Source of the DNA: Alphaproteobacteria bacterium
Lineage (GTDB): Bacteria > Pseudomonadota > Alphaproteobacteria > GCA-2731375
Assembly: GCA_016776605.1 (NCBI GenBank)
Contig: JADHTB010000035.1
Location: 1-35,153 of the forward strand
DNA length: 35,153 nt
Direction: 5' to 3'
Shown here piece by piece: positions 7,501 to 14,890 of the stretch (the first letter of the stretch is position 1; every line of letters begins with the position of its first letter). The translations under genes were made by a program, and so were the position numbers. The notes under the pieces were generated by a model. The model saw nothing but the letters and a program-made list of their open reading frames with translations, was not told the DNA's origin and searched no databases.

Positions 7501-7918
7501 CGCAATTTGTCAGGTCATAGAGCAACACCTGACCCGTGCCGACCTGGCCCGCGCCGACTGCCACGATATCCTGGTTTACGAAGGCAACCGACTGACCGCT
7601 GACCGTTGGCACCGTCCTCAATAGCTTCAGCAGGGTTCCCGACCTGTCGTGCACCTCCACCACGCCGGACCCCCCCTTTGGCGCGGCTACGGCGATCCGG
7701 TTGCCAAAGGCTGCGAGCGCTTCTCCGAAGCGATCTCCGCCGTGCTGATCCCATTCGTTCGGGACCAGATTGTGCTGCATGGGCAGGATCTGGGTGGGCG
7801 CTCCGAACACTTGCGCTGCCGTGAACTGTGGCGTCAGACACGCAGAAAAAAGAACTGCCATCGCACTGATAAATGGGCGACGAACCAAGCCCAACAGGAG
7901 ACCGGAGACCGTTTCCAT
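4505..7918 (-). CDS. Large secreted or membrane-anchored metzincin zinc protease with FG-GAP, cadherin-like and FnIII modules
   Basis: This is an 1137-residue modular exoprotein. A signal peptide occupies about residues 1-36. FG-GAP-like beta-propeller repeats (GDRFGEALAA, GDTFGESLALD, GDLFGSSLAADN, VGNFGWSVALAG) fill about 40-470. A cadherin/Ig-like domain (PPVLDHIGHKTLP...TATDPDS) follows, to about 570. A Ca-binding DxDGDG segment and a second DANGDG segment lie at 571-600. The catalytic domain has HELGHNLGLDHGG near residue 800, with the zinc ligands and Glu, and a Met-turn SVMNY. A fibronectin III domain lies near 1015-1105. The C-terminus has one hydrophobic segment followed by RKR, probably a membrane anchor or sorting tail. 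The ATG at 7918 is chosen because AAGGAG precedes it by seven bases; a GTG two codons upstream has no room for a ribosome site. It probably degrades extracellular protein. It is a lone gene with no evident operon partners. Confidence 0.85.
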   Translation of the reverse strand: METVSGLLLGLVRRPFISAMAVLFSACLTPQFTAAQVFGAPTQILPMQHNLVPNEWDQHGGDRFGEALAAFGNRIAVAAPKGGSGVVEVHDRSGTLLKLLRTVPTVSGQSVAFVNQDIVAVGAGQVGTGQVLLYDLTNCGYPAASQECSPIAEVVNPQAVPADNFGHIVAAANDLLLVSAGGVDSPSVVYLFTIERDGTQLQATLQHFFRRPTPHTGDTFGESLALDETRVFIGEPAYDREIMRTTGEGQQETVTLAAAGVVFVFDRTQCTAPGNLSSPCPYSSVITKPGAKAGDLFGSSLAADNGRVIIGARLDEPYVPFCTEGSCTYFNPGGNSGAAYLFNTDGSLLRTFVDPAPLFVGNFGWSVALAGDRAMIGKAGEIRVYVYDIADTAQCPASVAPGPGEPEEKALSIRCSPAFALTVPENIVWSNYAYFGAYTLAQANGSLIVGARYDDTLSTNVGAVYVFSPITGANSPPVLDHIGHKTLPSCRLFAFTATATDPDSPAQSLTFSISGAPPLAQIDPVSGRFTWDPYPQQGGEGGATFTFDVVVSDTDLADRETVTLTVPECDEDGDGLLDIWEIFGVDANGDGIIDLDLPALGADPRRKDIFVEVDYLERTGLDAEAIIQALDLVKQAFARAPVENPASWWNGINLHVHISDAISLRRPGYFRDTNPDLFSHSAGDTYFKDNTPSNYGDGDYSTTILGLYELRRMLANRDLDAAADENSYWREQALKKIQHYALLVDKFHGENYESDEEKNFIQYDYSASSGLGEPYGNDFAVAVGNLTNTSDAFLASVFMHELGHNLGLDHGGPIPPDRATILAPALDKDNCKPNYLSVMNYTFNFPIIVADRPLDYSRSQMDLLDENNLDESKGVSISTPPGLWTAYGISPSQDPRLIETGRWVDWNDNNPITATHGTVDSNINAFSMGGNRCSNTEKTLLEGYDDWQNLKLNFRDALYYGIGGGAVGGPVLALTSQRRLPKGIKPIPFSEELTRKEIEHMISNSRTGRIRPIDLTATAVSGEHINLRWKKGKLSEPQVAGYKIMRKLSKQRRWETIVPITGSKATAYADRNLEPKTAYDYTISALTIGGVTSFPSVPATATTHEAGLSRFAVLVAAVIAVVLIFAGIAISRKRSPA

Positions 7919-8383
7919 AGCCACTCTCCTTTACTGAACCCGCCGTGCTGGGCTCGGCCTATGAATGACAATTACGTCCAGATGCTGGAAAGATCCTCAA
8001 TACCGCGTCTACGCTTTTACTTATTCACGATTCCGCGAATGGCAAGAGGTACATAATTCGTTGTGTCCTCATCGGGTCATGAGCCGTCAATCAGGTTTCG
8101 CTATTATTAGGCTCGCTATTGGTAGTGAAGCGGACCTCAGGGGCCCCACTGCTTGGTGCCGATAAGTGCAATTATCATGAATTTGGCGCCGCACCACTGG
8201 GGCATGATGATTGGGATGATTGATCGCCGGTGCGCCTTTAGGGTAGCGGTTCATGAATGGCACGGGAACAAAACCTTGGGATGTTGTCTTGGGATTTTCG
8301 GGATTTTTTGGCGCCCATTCGTTCTGTTTTCGCCGAATTTGAAGCCTTGCTATATGTCCGATATTTGGCTATCTCCTCCAGTA

Positions 8384-8460
<77 letters not shown>

Positions 8461-8502
8461 ATAAAACCCCGCCGAGTCATTGACTTGGCGGGGTTTTATT
8501 TT
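8461..8502. terminator. Bidirectional rho-independent terminator after tRNA-Pro
   Basis: ATAAAACCCCGCC (8461-8473) pairs perfectly with GGCGGGGTTTTAT (8487-8499), and AGTCA/TGACT extends the stem inward. T-runs occur on both strands, so it can end the tRNA transcript and also the minus-strand monooxygenase transcript whose stop is at 8535. Confidence 0.9.
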
Positions 8503-8534
8503 GGCCCGATCAACGCAGCCGGGCCGAAAATGGT

Positions 8535-10199
8535 CTAGGCATCGGCGAGGGTCCGGGTTTTGGCGGGGGTCAGGGTAAAGCCCTCATAGCCCTTGGCGGC
8601 AATCTCGTCGCAGGTGCGTTTATAGCGGTCAAAGCCGCCCACATAGGGCATGAAGATGCGCGGTTTGCCGGGAATATTGGCGCCCATATACCAGGAATTG
8701 GCCTGCGGATAGAGGGTCGAATTGGCCACTTCGTTGTTGTGTGCCACCCAGGCGTCCTCGGCCCCCTGGTCGGTCTCGATGCGCGCCATGCCGTTGGCTT
8801 TCATATGCTCAAGGCAATCGACGATCCAGTCCGTATGCTGTTCGCAGGCCAGGATCATCTGGGCCTTGACTGATGGGCTTTGCGGCCCGGTGATCAGGAA
8901 CATATTGGGGAAGCCGGCCATCATCAGGCCCAGGTTGGAGCGGGGGCCGTCGGCCCATTTGTCCTTCAGGCTGGCGCCATCGGTGCCATGCAGGTCAATC
9001 TCCAGCAGGGCGCCGGTCATGGCATCGAAACCGGTGGCGAAGACGATGGCGTCGAATTCATATTCTGCCTCGGTGGTACGCAGGCCAGCCGGGGTAATCG
9101 CCTCAATCGGCGCACGTCTGGCATCCACCAGGGTGACGTTATCGCGGTTATAGGTCTCGTAATAATTGCTATCCAGGATCAACCGCTTGGTGCCGATGGG
9201 ATGGTCGTTGGGCAGCAGCAGTTCCGCCACCGCCGGATCCTTGACCGTGGCGCGGATTTTGTTGCGCACGAAATCCGCCGCCGTATCGTTGGCCGCCTTG
9301 TTCACCAGCAGATCGTTGTAGGCATAGAGGAAACTGATGGAGCCGCCCTCGGCCCATTTTTCCTCGTAGGCGGCATCGCGCTCTTCCCGGGTGGCCTCGA
9401 GCGCCGATTTCACGGGCGGCGGATGGCCCGAGATGCCAAAGGGCGTGTTAAAGGCAGCCTGCCGGCGTTCGGCGTATTCCGCCTTGTGTCGCCGTTCCGC
9501 GCTGGGATCCAGGGCCGCATTGCGCGCGGGCAGGGTGAAATTAGCGGTGCGTTGAAAGACGTGCAGATGCTTGGCCTGGGCGGCGATCAACGGGATTGAC
9601 TGCACGCCGGAAGAACCGGTGCCGATGACAGCGACCCGCTGGCCGGTAAAATCCACGCCCGCATGGGGCCACAGGCCGGTGTGGTACCAGTTGCCCTTGA
9701 AACTCTCCAAACCAGCGAAGTCCGGTACTCTTGGCGTCGAGAGATTGCCCGTCGCCATAATGCAGAATGGGGCCGATACCGCGCCGTGGCGGTCGGTTTG
9801 CAAGGTCCATTGGTTGTCCGCGCTATCAAAGCTGGCGGCCAGGACGCGGGTATCGAAGCGGATATCGCGGCGCAGGTCAAAGCGGTCGGCGACATGGTTG
9901 ACGTAGCGCAGGATTTCCGGCTGGGTGCCGTAGCGTTCCGGCCATTGCCATTCCTGTTGCAGCTCGTCCGAGAAGGAATAGGAATATTCCATGCTCTCCA
10001 CGTCGCAGCGGCAGCCGGGATAGCGGTTCCAATACCAGGTGCCGCCGACATCGCTGGCCGCCTCGAAAACCCCGACTTTTAGTCCCAGGCCGCGCAGGCG
10101 GTGCAGCGCGTAAAGTCCTCCGACCCCCGCGCCGACAATGATCGCATCGAATTCGGTGGCGGATTTATCGCTCGAAGATGGGGTGGCGTGCTGTGACAT
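8535..10199 (-). CDS. Type I Baeyer-Villiger monooxygenase (cyclohexanone/phenylacetone monooxygenase-like)
   Basis: A 554-residue FAD/NADPH flavoprotein that inserts oxygen beside a ketone to give an ester or lactone. The FAD Rossmann motif GAGVGG is at 23-28, followed by [15 protein letters not shown] at 52-66. The BVMO fingerprint [12 protein letters not shown] (FxGxxxHTxxW[P/D]) is at 167-178, and the NADPH motif GTGSSG at 193-198. [10 protein letters not shown] near the C-terminus is also typical. Length matches the family. The ATG at 10199 is chosen since AGGAG lies nine bases upstream; an in-frame ATG eight codons earlier would overlap that site. It is the last gene of the minus-strand catabolic block, separated from the preceding gene by a palindromic element. 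The natural ketone is unknown. Confidence 0.92.
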   Translation of the reverse strand: MSQHATPSSSDKSATEFDAIIVGAGVGGLYALHRLRGLGLKVGVFEAASDVGGTWYWNRYPGCRCDVESMEYSYSFSDELQQEWQWPERYGTQPEILRYVNHVADRFDLRRDIRFDTRVLAASFDSADNQWTLQTDRHGAVSAPFCIMATGNLSTPRVPDFAGLESFKGNWYHTGLWPHAGVDFTGQRVAVIGTGSSGVQSIPLIAAQAKHLHVFQRTANFTLPARNAALDPSAERRHKAEYAERRQAAFNTPFGISGHPPPVKSALEATREERDAAYEEKWAEGGSISFLYAYNDLLVNKAANDTAADFVRNKIRATVKDPAVAELLLPNDHPIGTKRLILDSNYYETYNRDNVTLVDARRAPIEAITPAGLRTTEAEYEFDAIVFATGFDAMTGALLEIDLHGTDGASLKDKWADGPRSNLGLMMAGFPNMFLITGPQSPSVKAQMILACEQHTDWIVDCLEHMKANGMARIETDQGAEDAWVAHNNEVANSTLYPQANSWYMGANIPGKPRIFMPYVGGFDRYKRTCDEIAAKGYEGFTLTPAKTRTLADA

Positions 10200-10240
10200 G
10201 GCGCGGCTCTCCTGAAAGATCAATTATTTTTGGTCTAAAG

Positions 10241-10338
10241 CATTTTCATTCCGAAAATGTTCAGATCTTTAGAATTAGAGCAATTTTTCCAATCACTTAG
10301 AATCGCTTCGCGATTCTCATCAATTCGGAATTGCTCTA
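10241..10338. repeat. Composite palindromic intergenic element
   Basis: Three hairpins can be read. The outermost is TAGAGCAATT (10276-10285) with AATTGCTCTA (10329-10338). Inside it is AGAATCGC-TTC-GCGATTCT (10299-10317), a perfect 8-bp stem. To the left is CATTTTC-ATTCC-GAAAATG (10241-10259). The outer right arm contains the stop codon of the minus-strand PLP-enzyme gene. Similar AGAGCAATT-bounded palindromes are dispersed in many alphaproteobacterial genomes, so this is probably a repeat-family member that may also attenuate transcription before the monooxygenase gene. Confidence 0.6.
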
Positions 10339-11394
10339 GACGATCTTGCCCCTGGCCGCGACGTCCTGCACGGCGACAACGGCATCACCTTGCATCAGAT
10401 GCACCTGGTCCACCATATTGCTGACCACGCAGGCATGGTTGGGAATAATTCTGATCCGGTCCCCGACAGCGAAGCAGCCGGCGGACCGGCTGCAATCAAG
10501 ATGGCCGTGTTCCTCGCTGACCGCTGTTATGGCCACCTCCGGGTGACCGACCACTAGGCCATGGCCTTGCAGGCCAAACAGGTCGGTGGTCAGGATCTTG
10601 CTGCCGGCATCGATGATGGCACGCTCCGGCGTTGGCACGCTGACCACGGTGGCCAGGACATGTAAGGCGCAATCGGCCAAGCTGCAGACCTCGCGCGCCA
10701 GCAAGCTGCGGTCGTTATAGATATAGGTCCCAACCCGATACTCATCGACGATGGGGGCCAGATGGGCCTGCCAGCAATCAGGGCTGCCGCCGCTGGAAAT
10801 CGTGGTGCAGGCATAGCCCGCTTCGGCCAGCAGGGCCTTGGCCGTGGTCATGAAGGTCTGCACAGCGGGCGTACCGCCGGTGGCCGGATAGGTCATCAGG
10901 CCGGCGAAACGCAGGCCCATGCTTTGCCCGATCTGCTGGGCCAGCTCGACGGCGGCCTCGGGCGTCTGCACGCCGCAACGGCGGGCGCCGGTATCGCATT
11001 CGATCAACACCGCAAGGGGCCTTTCCGCATCCGCGAAGGCACCGCTCAACCCCGCGACGACGGTTGCGTTATCCACCGTCACGGACAGCGTAATCGCGTC
11101 ATGCAGGCGGCGCAGCCGCGCCAGTTTCGCCGCGCCCAGGATATTGTAGGTAATCAGGATATTGTCGATACCGGCGGCGGCCATGACCTCCGCCTCGCCG
11201 ATTTTCTGACAGGTGATGCCAACGGCGCCGGTTTCCATCTGCGCCTTGGCGAGGCTGGGTAATTTATGGGTTTTGATATGCGGCCGCAGGCCTATGTCGT
11301 GCTTGTCACAATAGGCCTGATAGGTCTGGAGATTGTGTTCCACCACATCCAGGTCGATCACCACGGCGGGGGTATCAATTTGCTCAATCGTCAT
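10336..11394 (-). CDS. D-threonine aldolase / D-serine dehydratase-like PLP enzyme (alanine racemase fold)
   Basis: A 352-residue fold-type III PLP protein. The PLP-lysine motif PHIKTHK is at 38-44 (Lys41), within the N-terminal barrel starting IDTPAVVIDLD. Later barrel motifs include LIECDTGARRCG and SSGGSPDCW. The C-terminal domain contains IIPNHACVVSN, where His and Cys bind a metal in the D-serine dehydratase/D-threonine aldolase family. These enzymes cleave D-3-hydroxy amino acids to glycine plus an aldehyde, or deaminate D-serine. The ATG at 11394 is supported by GGAG eight bases upstream; a longer frame would overlap the preceding gene. It lies 20 bases after the N-acyl-D-amino-acid deacylase, so the two are probably one operon with a D-amino-acid substrate theme. 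Confidence 0.85.
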   Translation of the reverse strand: MTIEQIDTPAVVIDLDVVEHNLQTYQAYCDKHDIGLRPHIKTHKLPSLAKAQMETGAVGITCQKIGEAEVMAAAGIDNILITYNILGAAKLARLRRLHDAITLSVTVDNATVVAGLSGAFADAERPLAVLIECDTGARRCGVQTPEAAVELAQQIGQSMGLRFAGLMTYPATGGTPAVQTFMTTAKALLAEAGYACTTISSGGSPDCWQAHLAPIVDEYRVGTYIYNDRSLLAREVCSLADCALHVLATVVSVPTPERAIIDAGSKILTTDLFGLQGHGLVVGHPEVAITAVSEEHGHLDCSRSAGCFAVGDRIRIIPNHACVVSNMVDQVHLMQGDAVVAVQDVAARGKIV

Positions 11395-11414
11395 GCTGTA
11401 AACTCCAACCCGGC

Positions 11415-12884
11415 TTAATGGTTTCTGACAACTTGACCCGCCCGTTCCGGGCAAAGATTACCTTGCAGCAGCGACAGGGTGCCGTTGACCAGCACATAGT
11501 CGATACCGATGGATTGCTGCAGGGGTTTTTCAAAGGTAGCCCGGTCTATGATCCGCGCGGGATCAAACACCACCAGATCGGCAAAGGCGCCGACCTGGAC
11601 GGTGCCGCGATCCGCCAGGCCAAATGTTTTCGCGGGCAGTCCGGTCATCTTATGCACCGCGGTTTCCAGATCGAACAGACCCAGTTCGCGGCAATAAAGG
11701 CCCAGGACCCGTGGAAAGGTGCCCCACAGACGGGGATGGGGATGTTCGTCATGGGGCAGGCCGTCGGAACCGATCATGGTGGGGGGATAGGCCAGGATGC
11801 GCTGCATATCCGCCTCGTCAATCTGGAAATAAATTGCCCCGCCCGGTGAAAGCCTGATAGCCGCCTCTTTCAGGGAGCAATCCCATTCCGCCGCGATATC
11901 CGCCAAATCGCGGCCGCTGGCCTCTGGATGGGGTTCCGAGGTGGTGATCATGATGCGGATCTGATCGTTGACCCAATCGGGATCCAGCACGGTGGAGCCG
12001 GCGGCATAGGGATAGGCATCCAGACCCATGGTGACGGAATTTCGCGCCTCCTCGATAAATGCCAGGGTCTCGCCGCTGCGGCCCCAATTGGCGGGCCCTG
12101 AACATTTATGGTGCGATACCACCACGGGCACATTGGCGCGCTGGGCCGTGGTCTGGGTTTCCTGCAGGGAGGCCATTATATGATCGGCCTCGTTCCGCAT
12201 ATGGGTGGTATAAATGCCGCCTGTTGCCGATACCACTTCGGCCAGGGCGATAACTTCCTCCATATCGGCGGCATCGGATGTCTTGTAATGCAGACCGGTA
12301 CTGAGGCCGATGGCGCCGGCGGCCAGGGACGCCGCCAGCTTGTCCCGCATATCGGCGATTTCATCGGCCGTCGCGGTCCGGTTCAGATCATCCATGCGGC
12401 CAACCCGCAGGGTACCGTGGCCAACCAGGGCGGCAACATTGACGCTGGGCCGGGCTGCCTCTACCGCCGCCAGGTATACAGCCATGCTTTCGTAGTGGAA
12501 GCTCTCGCGGCCACCCAGCAGATTAAGGGGTGGCGGTGGATCGATATCCGTGATCGGGGCCAGCGAGATGCCGCAGTTACCCACGATCACCGTGGTAACG
12601 CCCTGGCTGATTTTTGCCGCCATGGCGGGATTGATCAAAACCGCGTTGTCATCATGGGTATGCACATCGATAAAGCCCGGCGCCAGCACCCGGTCCGAGG
12701 CGTCGATTTCCAACGCGCCCAGCCAATGGCCGCTGTCTTGCGGTACGGCAATGGCGGCGATCCGTTCGCCCGAAATGGCCACATCCATGGCCTGGGCCGG
12801 GGCGCCCGTACCGTCGATCAACCGGCCGTCGCGAATGACGACGTCAAATTTTTCCATTTTCTTTTCACCCGCCGCTTGGCTCAT
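11415..12884 (-). CDS. N-acyl-D-amino-acid deacylase (D-aminoacylase family amidohydrolase)
   Basis: A 489-residue metal-dependent hydrolase of normal length for D-aminoacylases, which release D-amino acids from N-acyl forms. Seen: DGRLIDGTGAPA (about 19-30), the metal motif FIDVHTHDD (71-79), IVGNCGISLAP with the conserved Cys ligand, THMRNEAD, VVVSHHKCSG, and the C-terminal LPHDEHPHPRLWGTFPRVLG typical of the family. The substrate could also be an N-carbamoyl or other N-acyl compound. The start is uncertain between 12884 (MSQ...) and an ATG nine codons later preceded by GGTGAAAAG. It is transcribed with the PLP enzyme downstream (20 bases) and follows the dioxygenase by 95 bases. Confidence 0.88.
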   Translation of the reverse strand: MSQAAGEKKMEKFDVVIRDGRLIDGTGAPAQAMDVAISGERIAAIAVPQDSGHWLGALEIDASDRVLAPGFIDVHTHDDNAVLINPAMAAKISQGVTTVIVGNCGISLAPITDIDPPPPLNLLGGRESFHYESMAVYLAAVEAARPSVNVAALVGHGTLRVGRMDDLNRTATADEIADMRDKLAASLAAGAIGLSTGLHYKTSDAADMEEVIALAEVVSATGGIYTTHMRNEADHIMASLQETQTTAQRANVPVVVSHHKCSGPANWGRSGETLAFIEEARNSVTMGLDAYPYAAGSTVLDPDWVNDQIRIMITTSEPHPEASGRDLADIAAEWDCSLKEAAIRLSPGGAIYFQIDEADMQRILAYPPTMIGSDGLPHDEHPHPRLWGTFPRVLGLYCRELGLFDLETAVHKMTGLPAKTFGLADRGTVQVGAFADLVVFDPARIIDRATFEKPLQQSIGIDYVLVNGTLSLLQGNLCPERAGQVVRNH

Positions 12885-12979
12885 CTAAGTCCCTATCATG
12901 AAGGTTGGTTCAACACATATTTGACGCACAATGCCCGGCGCCCATCGCCCACCGGGAGCATCGTTTCCGGACTGTCGTT

Positions 12980-13840
12980 TCATAGGGCCCATTCGTTGCC
13001 GCCGGCCTCGCCGGCGATGGTGGTGCGGGCCATGACACGGGTCTGATCGCCCGGCCAAGTCTGGCCACGGTGCAGCACGCAACGGTTATCCCAAATGACC
13101 ACATCGCCGGCGCTCCAATAATGGGTCGTTGTGCGCGGTGGCTGACAGGCATCGTCACACAATTTTTGTAACAATGCCCGGCTTTCGCCTTCGTCCTGGC
13201 CCAGAATATGGCTGGCGTGACGGCCCAAATAAAGATTCTTTCGCCCGGTTTTCGGATGGCTGCGGATCAAGGCGTGTTCAACGGGGGGCAGGGCGGCCTG
13301 TTCCGCCTCGCTTAGCACGGACAAGCCGCCAACCAGGCCCTGGCTGTACATGTAGCTATGCACCGCTACTTTGTCCTCCAGCCAGGCCTGCATCGCGGGT
13401 TCCAGGGCGTCGTAAGCGGCCCGCATGTCGGCGTATTCGGTGCCGCCGCCGGTGTCGGGGACCCGATGGGCGGCCAACAAAGATGCCATGGACGGCACCC
13501 GCTTGAACGAACTATCCGTATGCCAGCCGGTATTGCCCTTCAGGAACAATCCATGTTCGCTTTCATGGGGCCACAGACCGCCATCGCGCTTGACGTTGGA
13601 CAGCATGATAATTTCCGGGTAACCGTCCCTGTTCTTGGTGATTGAACGCTCCAACTCGCCAAAGCGGCGGCTGAAGGCAATGTGCGCTTCGTTCGATAAA
13701 CTCTGCTCGGGGAAAATCAGCACGCCATATTTGTACCAGGCCGCCTCGATAATACCAAAGGTGGCGTCATCCATTTTGGCGGCCAAATCCACGCCGGTTA
13801 TGGTGGCCCCCAGGGTCGCCTCGCATGGCGTAATGTCCAT
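12980..13840 (-). CDS. TfdA/TauD-family Fe(II)/2-oxoglutarate-dependent dioxygenase
   Basis: A 286-residue member of the TauD/TfdA group, which hydroxylate substrates using Fe(II), O2 and 2-oxoglutarate. The iron triad is H107-x-D109 (GWHTDSSF) and H257 (NRCVLHRG). R268 and R272 (TRVMART) are candidates for binding 2-oxoglutarate. The block SHPKTGRKNLYLGRHASHILG is typical of the TfdA branch rather than taurine dioxygenase. GGGGAG about ten bases before the ATG supports the start. It is 35 bases downstream of the selenoprotein gene and likely shares its transcript. The second copy at 26036-26899 belongs to the same branch. The substrate is not predictable from sequence. Confidence 0.9.
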   Translation of the reverse strand: MDITPCEATLGATITGVDLAAKMDDATFGIIEAAWYKYGVLIFPEQSLSNEAHIAFSRRFGELERSITKNRDGYPEIIMLSNVKRDGGLWPHESEHGLFLKGNTGWHTDSSFKRVPSMASLLAAHRVPDTGGGTEYADMRAAYDALEPAMQAWLEDKVAVHSYMYSQGLVGGLSVLSEAEQAALPPVEHALIRSHPKTGRKNLYLGRHASHILGQDEGESRALLQKLCDDACQPPRTTTHYWSAGDVVIWDNRCVLHRGQTWPGDQTRVMARTTIAGEAGGNEWAL

Positions 13841-13875
13841 TGCTGTTTTTCTCCCCTATCTGGCCTGACTTGGTT

Positions 13876-14757
13876 CTAAACCTTGCCCTCGTCTTTCAAT
13901 GCCTTGTAGTTCTTTTTGGCATTGATCCAGTCATCGTAGACTTCGCCTTCCAGGAACGGTTGCTCGTCCGAAAAGATCAGCCGTTTCCAATCCTCGCCGC
14001 CAGGCCATTGCTGGGGCGCCTCGACGGTGCTGCGGGGGGCCGTGGCGTTTTCCAATTGATCCAGGGCCAGTTCGAATATCTGCCGCTGTTCCGCCACTTC
14101 GAACGGGCGGCCGCAGGGATTGCCCAGCGGGTAGTCGACGAAGACCAGACGGGCCACGCCGCAATATTCGACGATATCGCGGGCATTGGCGATCAGCACC
14201 GTGGGGATGCCGTTTTCTTCCAGGTAACGGGCGACCAGACTCACGGTCTGGTGGCAAACCGGTCAGACCGGTGTCAGGACAACCGCATCGACGCCATCCT
14301 CGCGGCAGCGGCGCAATACCTCCGGTCCATCCACGGTCAGGGTCCGGCGGTGGCTATAGGCGGTGAAGACACCATGCAGCCGCGGCGCCACGCTGCCGAT
14401 ACGGCCCATCGCGGCGGCCTCGTGCAGGCGCGTGATGGGAAAATAGCTGTTCACGTCATCCAGGTTGGTGGCGTGTTTGTCATAATGTTCCTGGCGGCTG
14501 TAAAGCTGCTCCAGGGGCGTATCGGCGGCAATGGAATAAACGTTACCAACAAACAATTGTTCGGCATGTTTCTCTTCATCACCCGCGCCACGCACCGTGA
14601 CATCCGACGTGGATACCAGGGAAATTCGCGCCTCTGACAGGGGCTTGTCCAGCTTGGCAAACGGTACCTCGTCAAAATGGGCCCACTCGTAAGGTTTTTC
14701 ATAGCCCTGGCCGAGGTAGTATTCGCGGGTTTTGTCGATATATTTGACGTGGGACAC
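13876..14757 (-). CDS. GrdB-like selenoprotein (glycine/sarcosine/betaine reductase selenoprotein B family), read through in-frame UGA
   Basis: One 293-residue protein is encoded across an in-frame TGA at 14263-14265. The residues are VLTPV-Sec165-PVC168-HQTVSLVARYLEE, a UxxC redox motif. Both halves belong to the same family: the N-terminal part (KYIDKTREYYLGQGY, ARISLVSTSDV) and the C-terminal part (IPTVLIANARDIVEYCGVAR, DYPLGNPCGRP). A SECIS-type hairpin, ACCAGAC-CGTGA-GTCTGGT, begins ten bases after the UGA, with a G as second loop base. The start is GTG at 14757, with GGAAGGA seven to eight bases upstream. Clostridial GrdB activates glycine-type substrates with other Grd subunits; none is seen here, so this is an orphan B-type redox protein of unknown substrate. 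It probably heads the operon of dioxygenase, deacylase and PLP enzyme. The selA/selB/selC genes must lie outside the window. Confidence 0.88.
14228..14265 (-). promoter_or_regulatory. Bacterial SECIS element directing selenocysteine at UGA 14263-14265
   Basis: Directly downstream of the UGA on the minus strand come ten unpaired bases, then a 7-bp stem ACCAGAC/GTCTGGT closing the 5-base loop CGTGA. The loop G is 19 bases past the UGA and is one of the first two loop bases, matching the known bacterial SECIS rules for distance and loop G. The hairpin lies inside coding sequence, as it must in bacteria. Confidence 0.78.
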
Positions 14758-14771
14758 CGTAAGGTCCTTCC

Positions 14772-14801
14772 ATGTAGTCTAACGCAATGTAGTCTAACGC
14801 A
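14772..14801. repeat. Perfect 15-bp tandem duplication
   Basis: ATGTAGTCTAACGCA is present twice head-to-tail at 14772-14786 and 14787-14801, just upstream of the selenoprotein start and in the divergent interval before nnrU. It may duplicate a regulator site or be a simple slippage event. Confidence 0.8.
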
Positions 14802-14890
14802 ATTGCCGTTCCGGCACTGGGACGCCCGATTTGGGGGACGCCCGAATTTGGGTCCAGCGCGCCGGTACGGGTACGCAATGGGATTTTGCC

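Noticed and set aside
7925..8383. Possible gene between the metalloprotease and tRNA-Pro
   Set aside because: Only short unsupported frames are present; nothing recognised in this stretch of about 460 bases.
12108..13046. 312-codon plus-strand frame over the deacylase gene
   Set aside because: Antisense shadow in high-GC DNA; the minus strand there has clear D-aminoacylase motifs and the translated shadow has none.
14244..14265. Frameshift or nonsense mutation splitting the GrdB-like gene
   Set aside because: There is no frame change, the codon is TGA in a UxxC motif, and a SECIS hairpin follows, so selenocysteine is a better explanation than decay.
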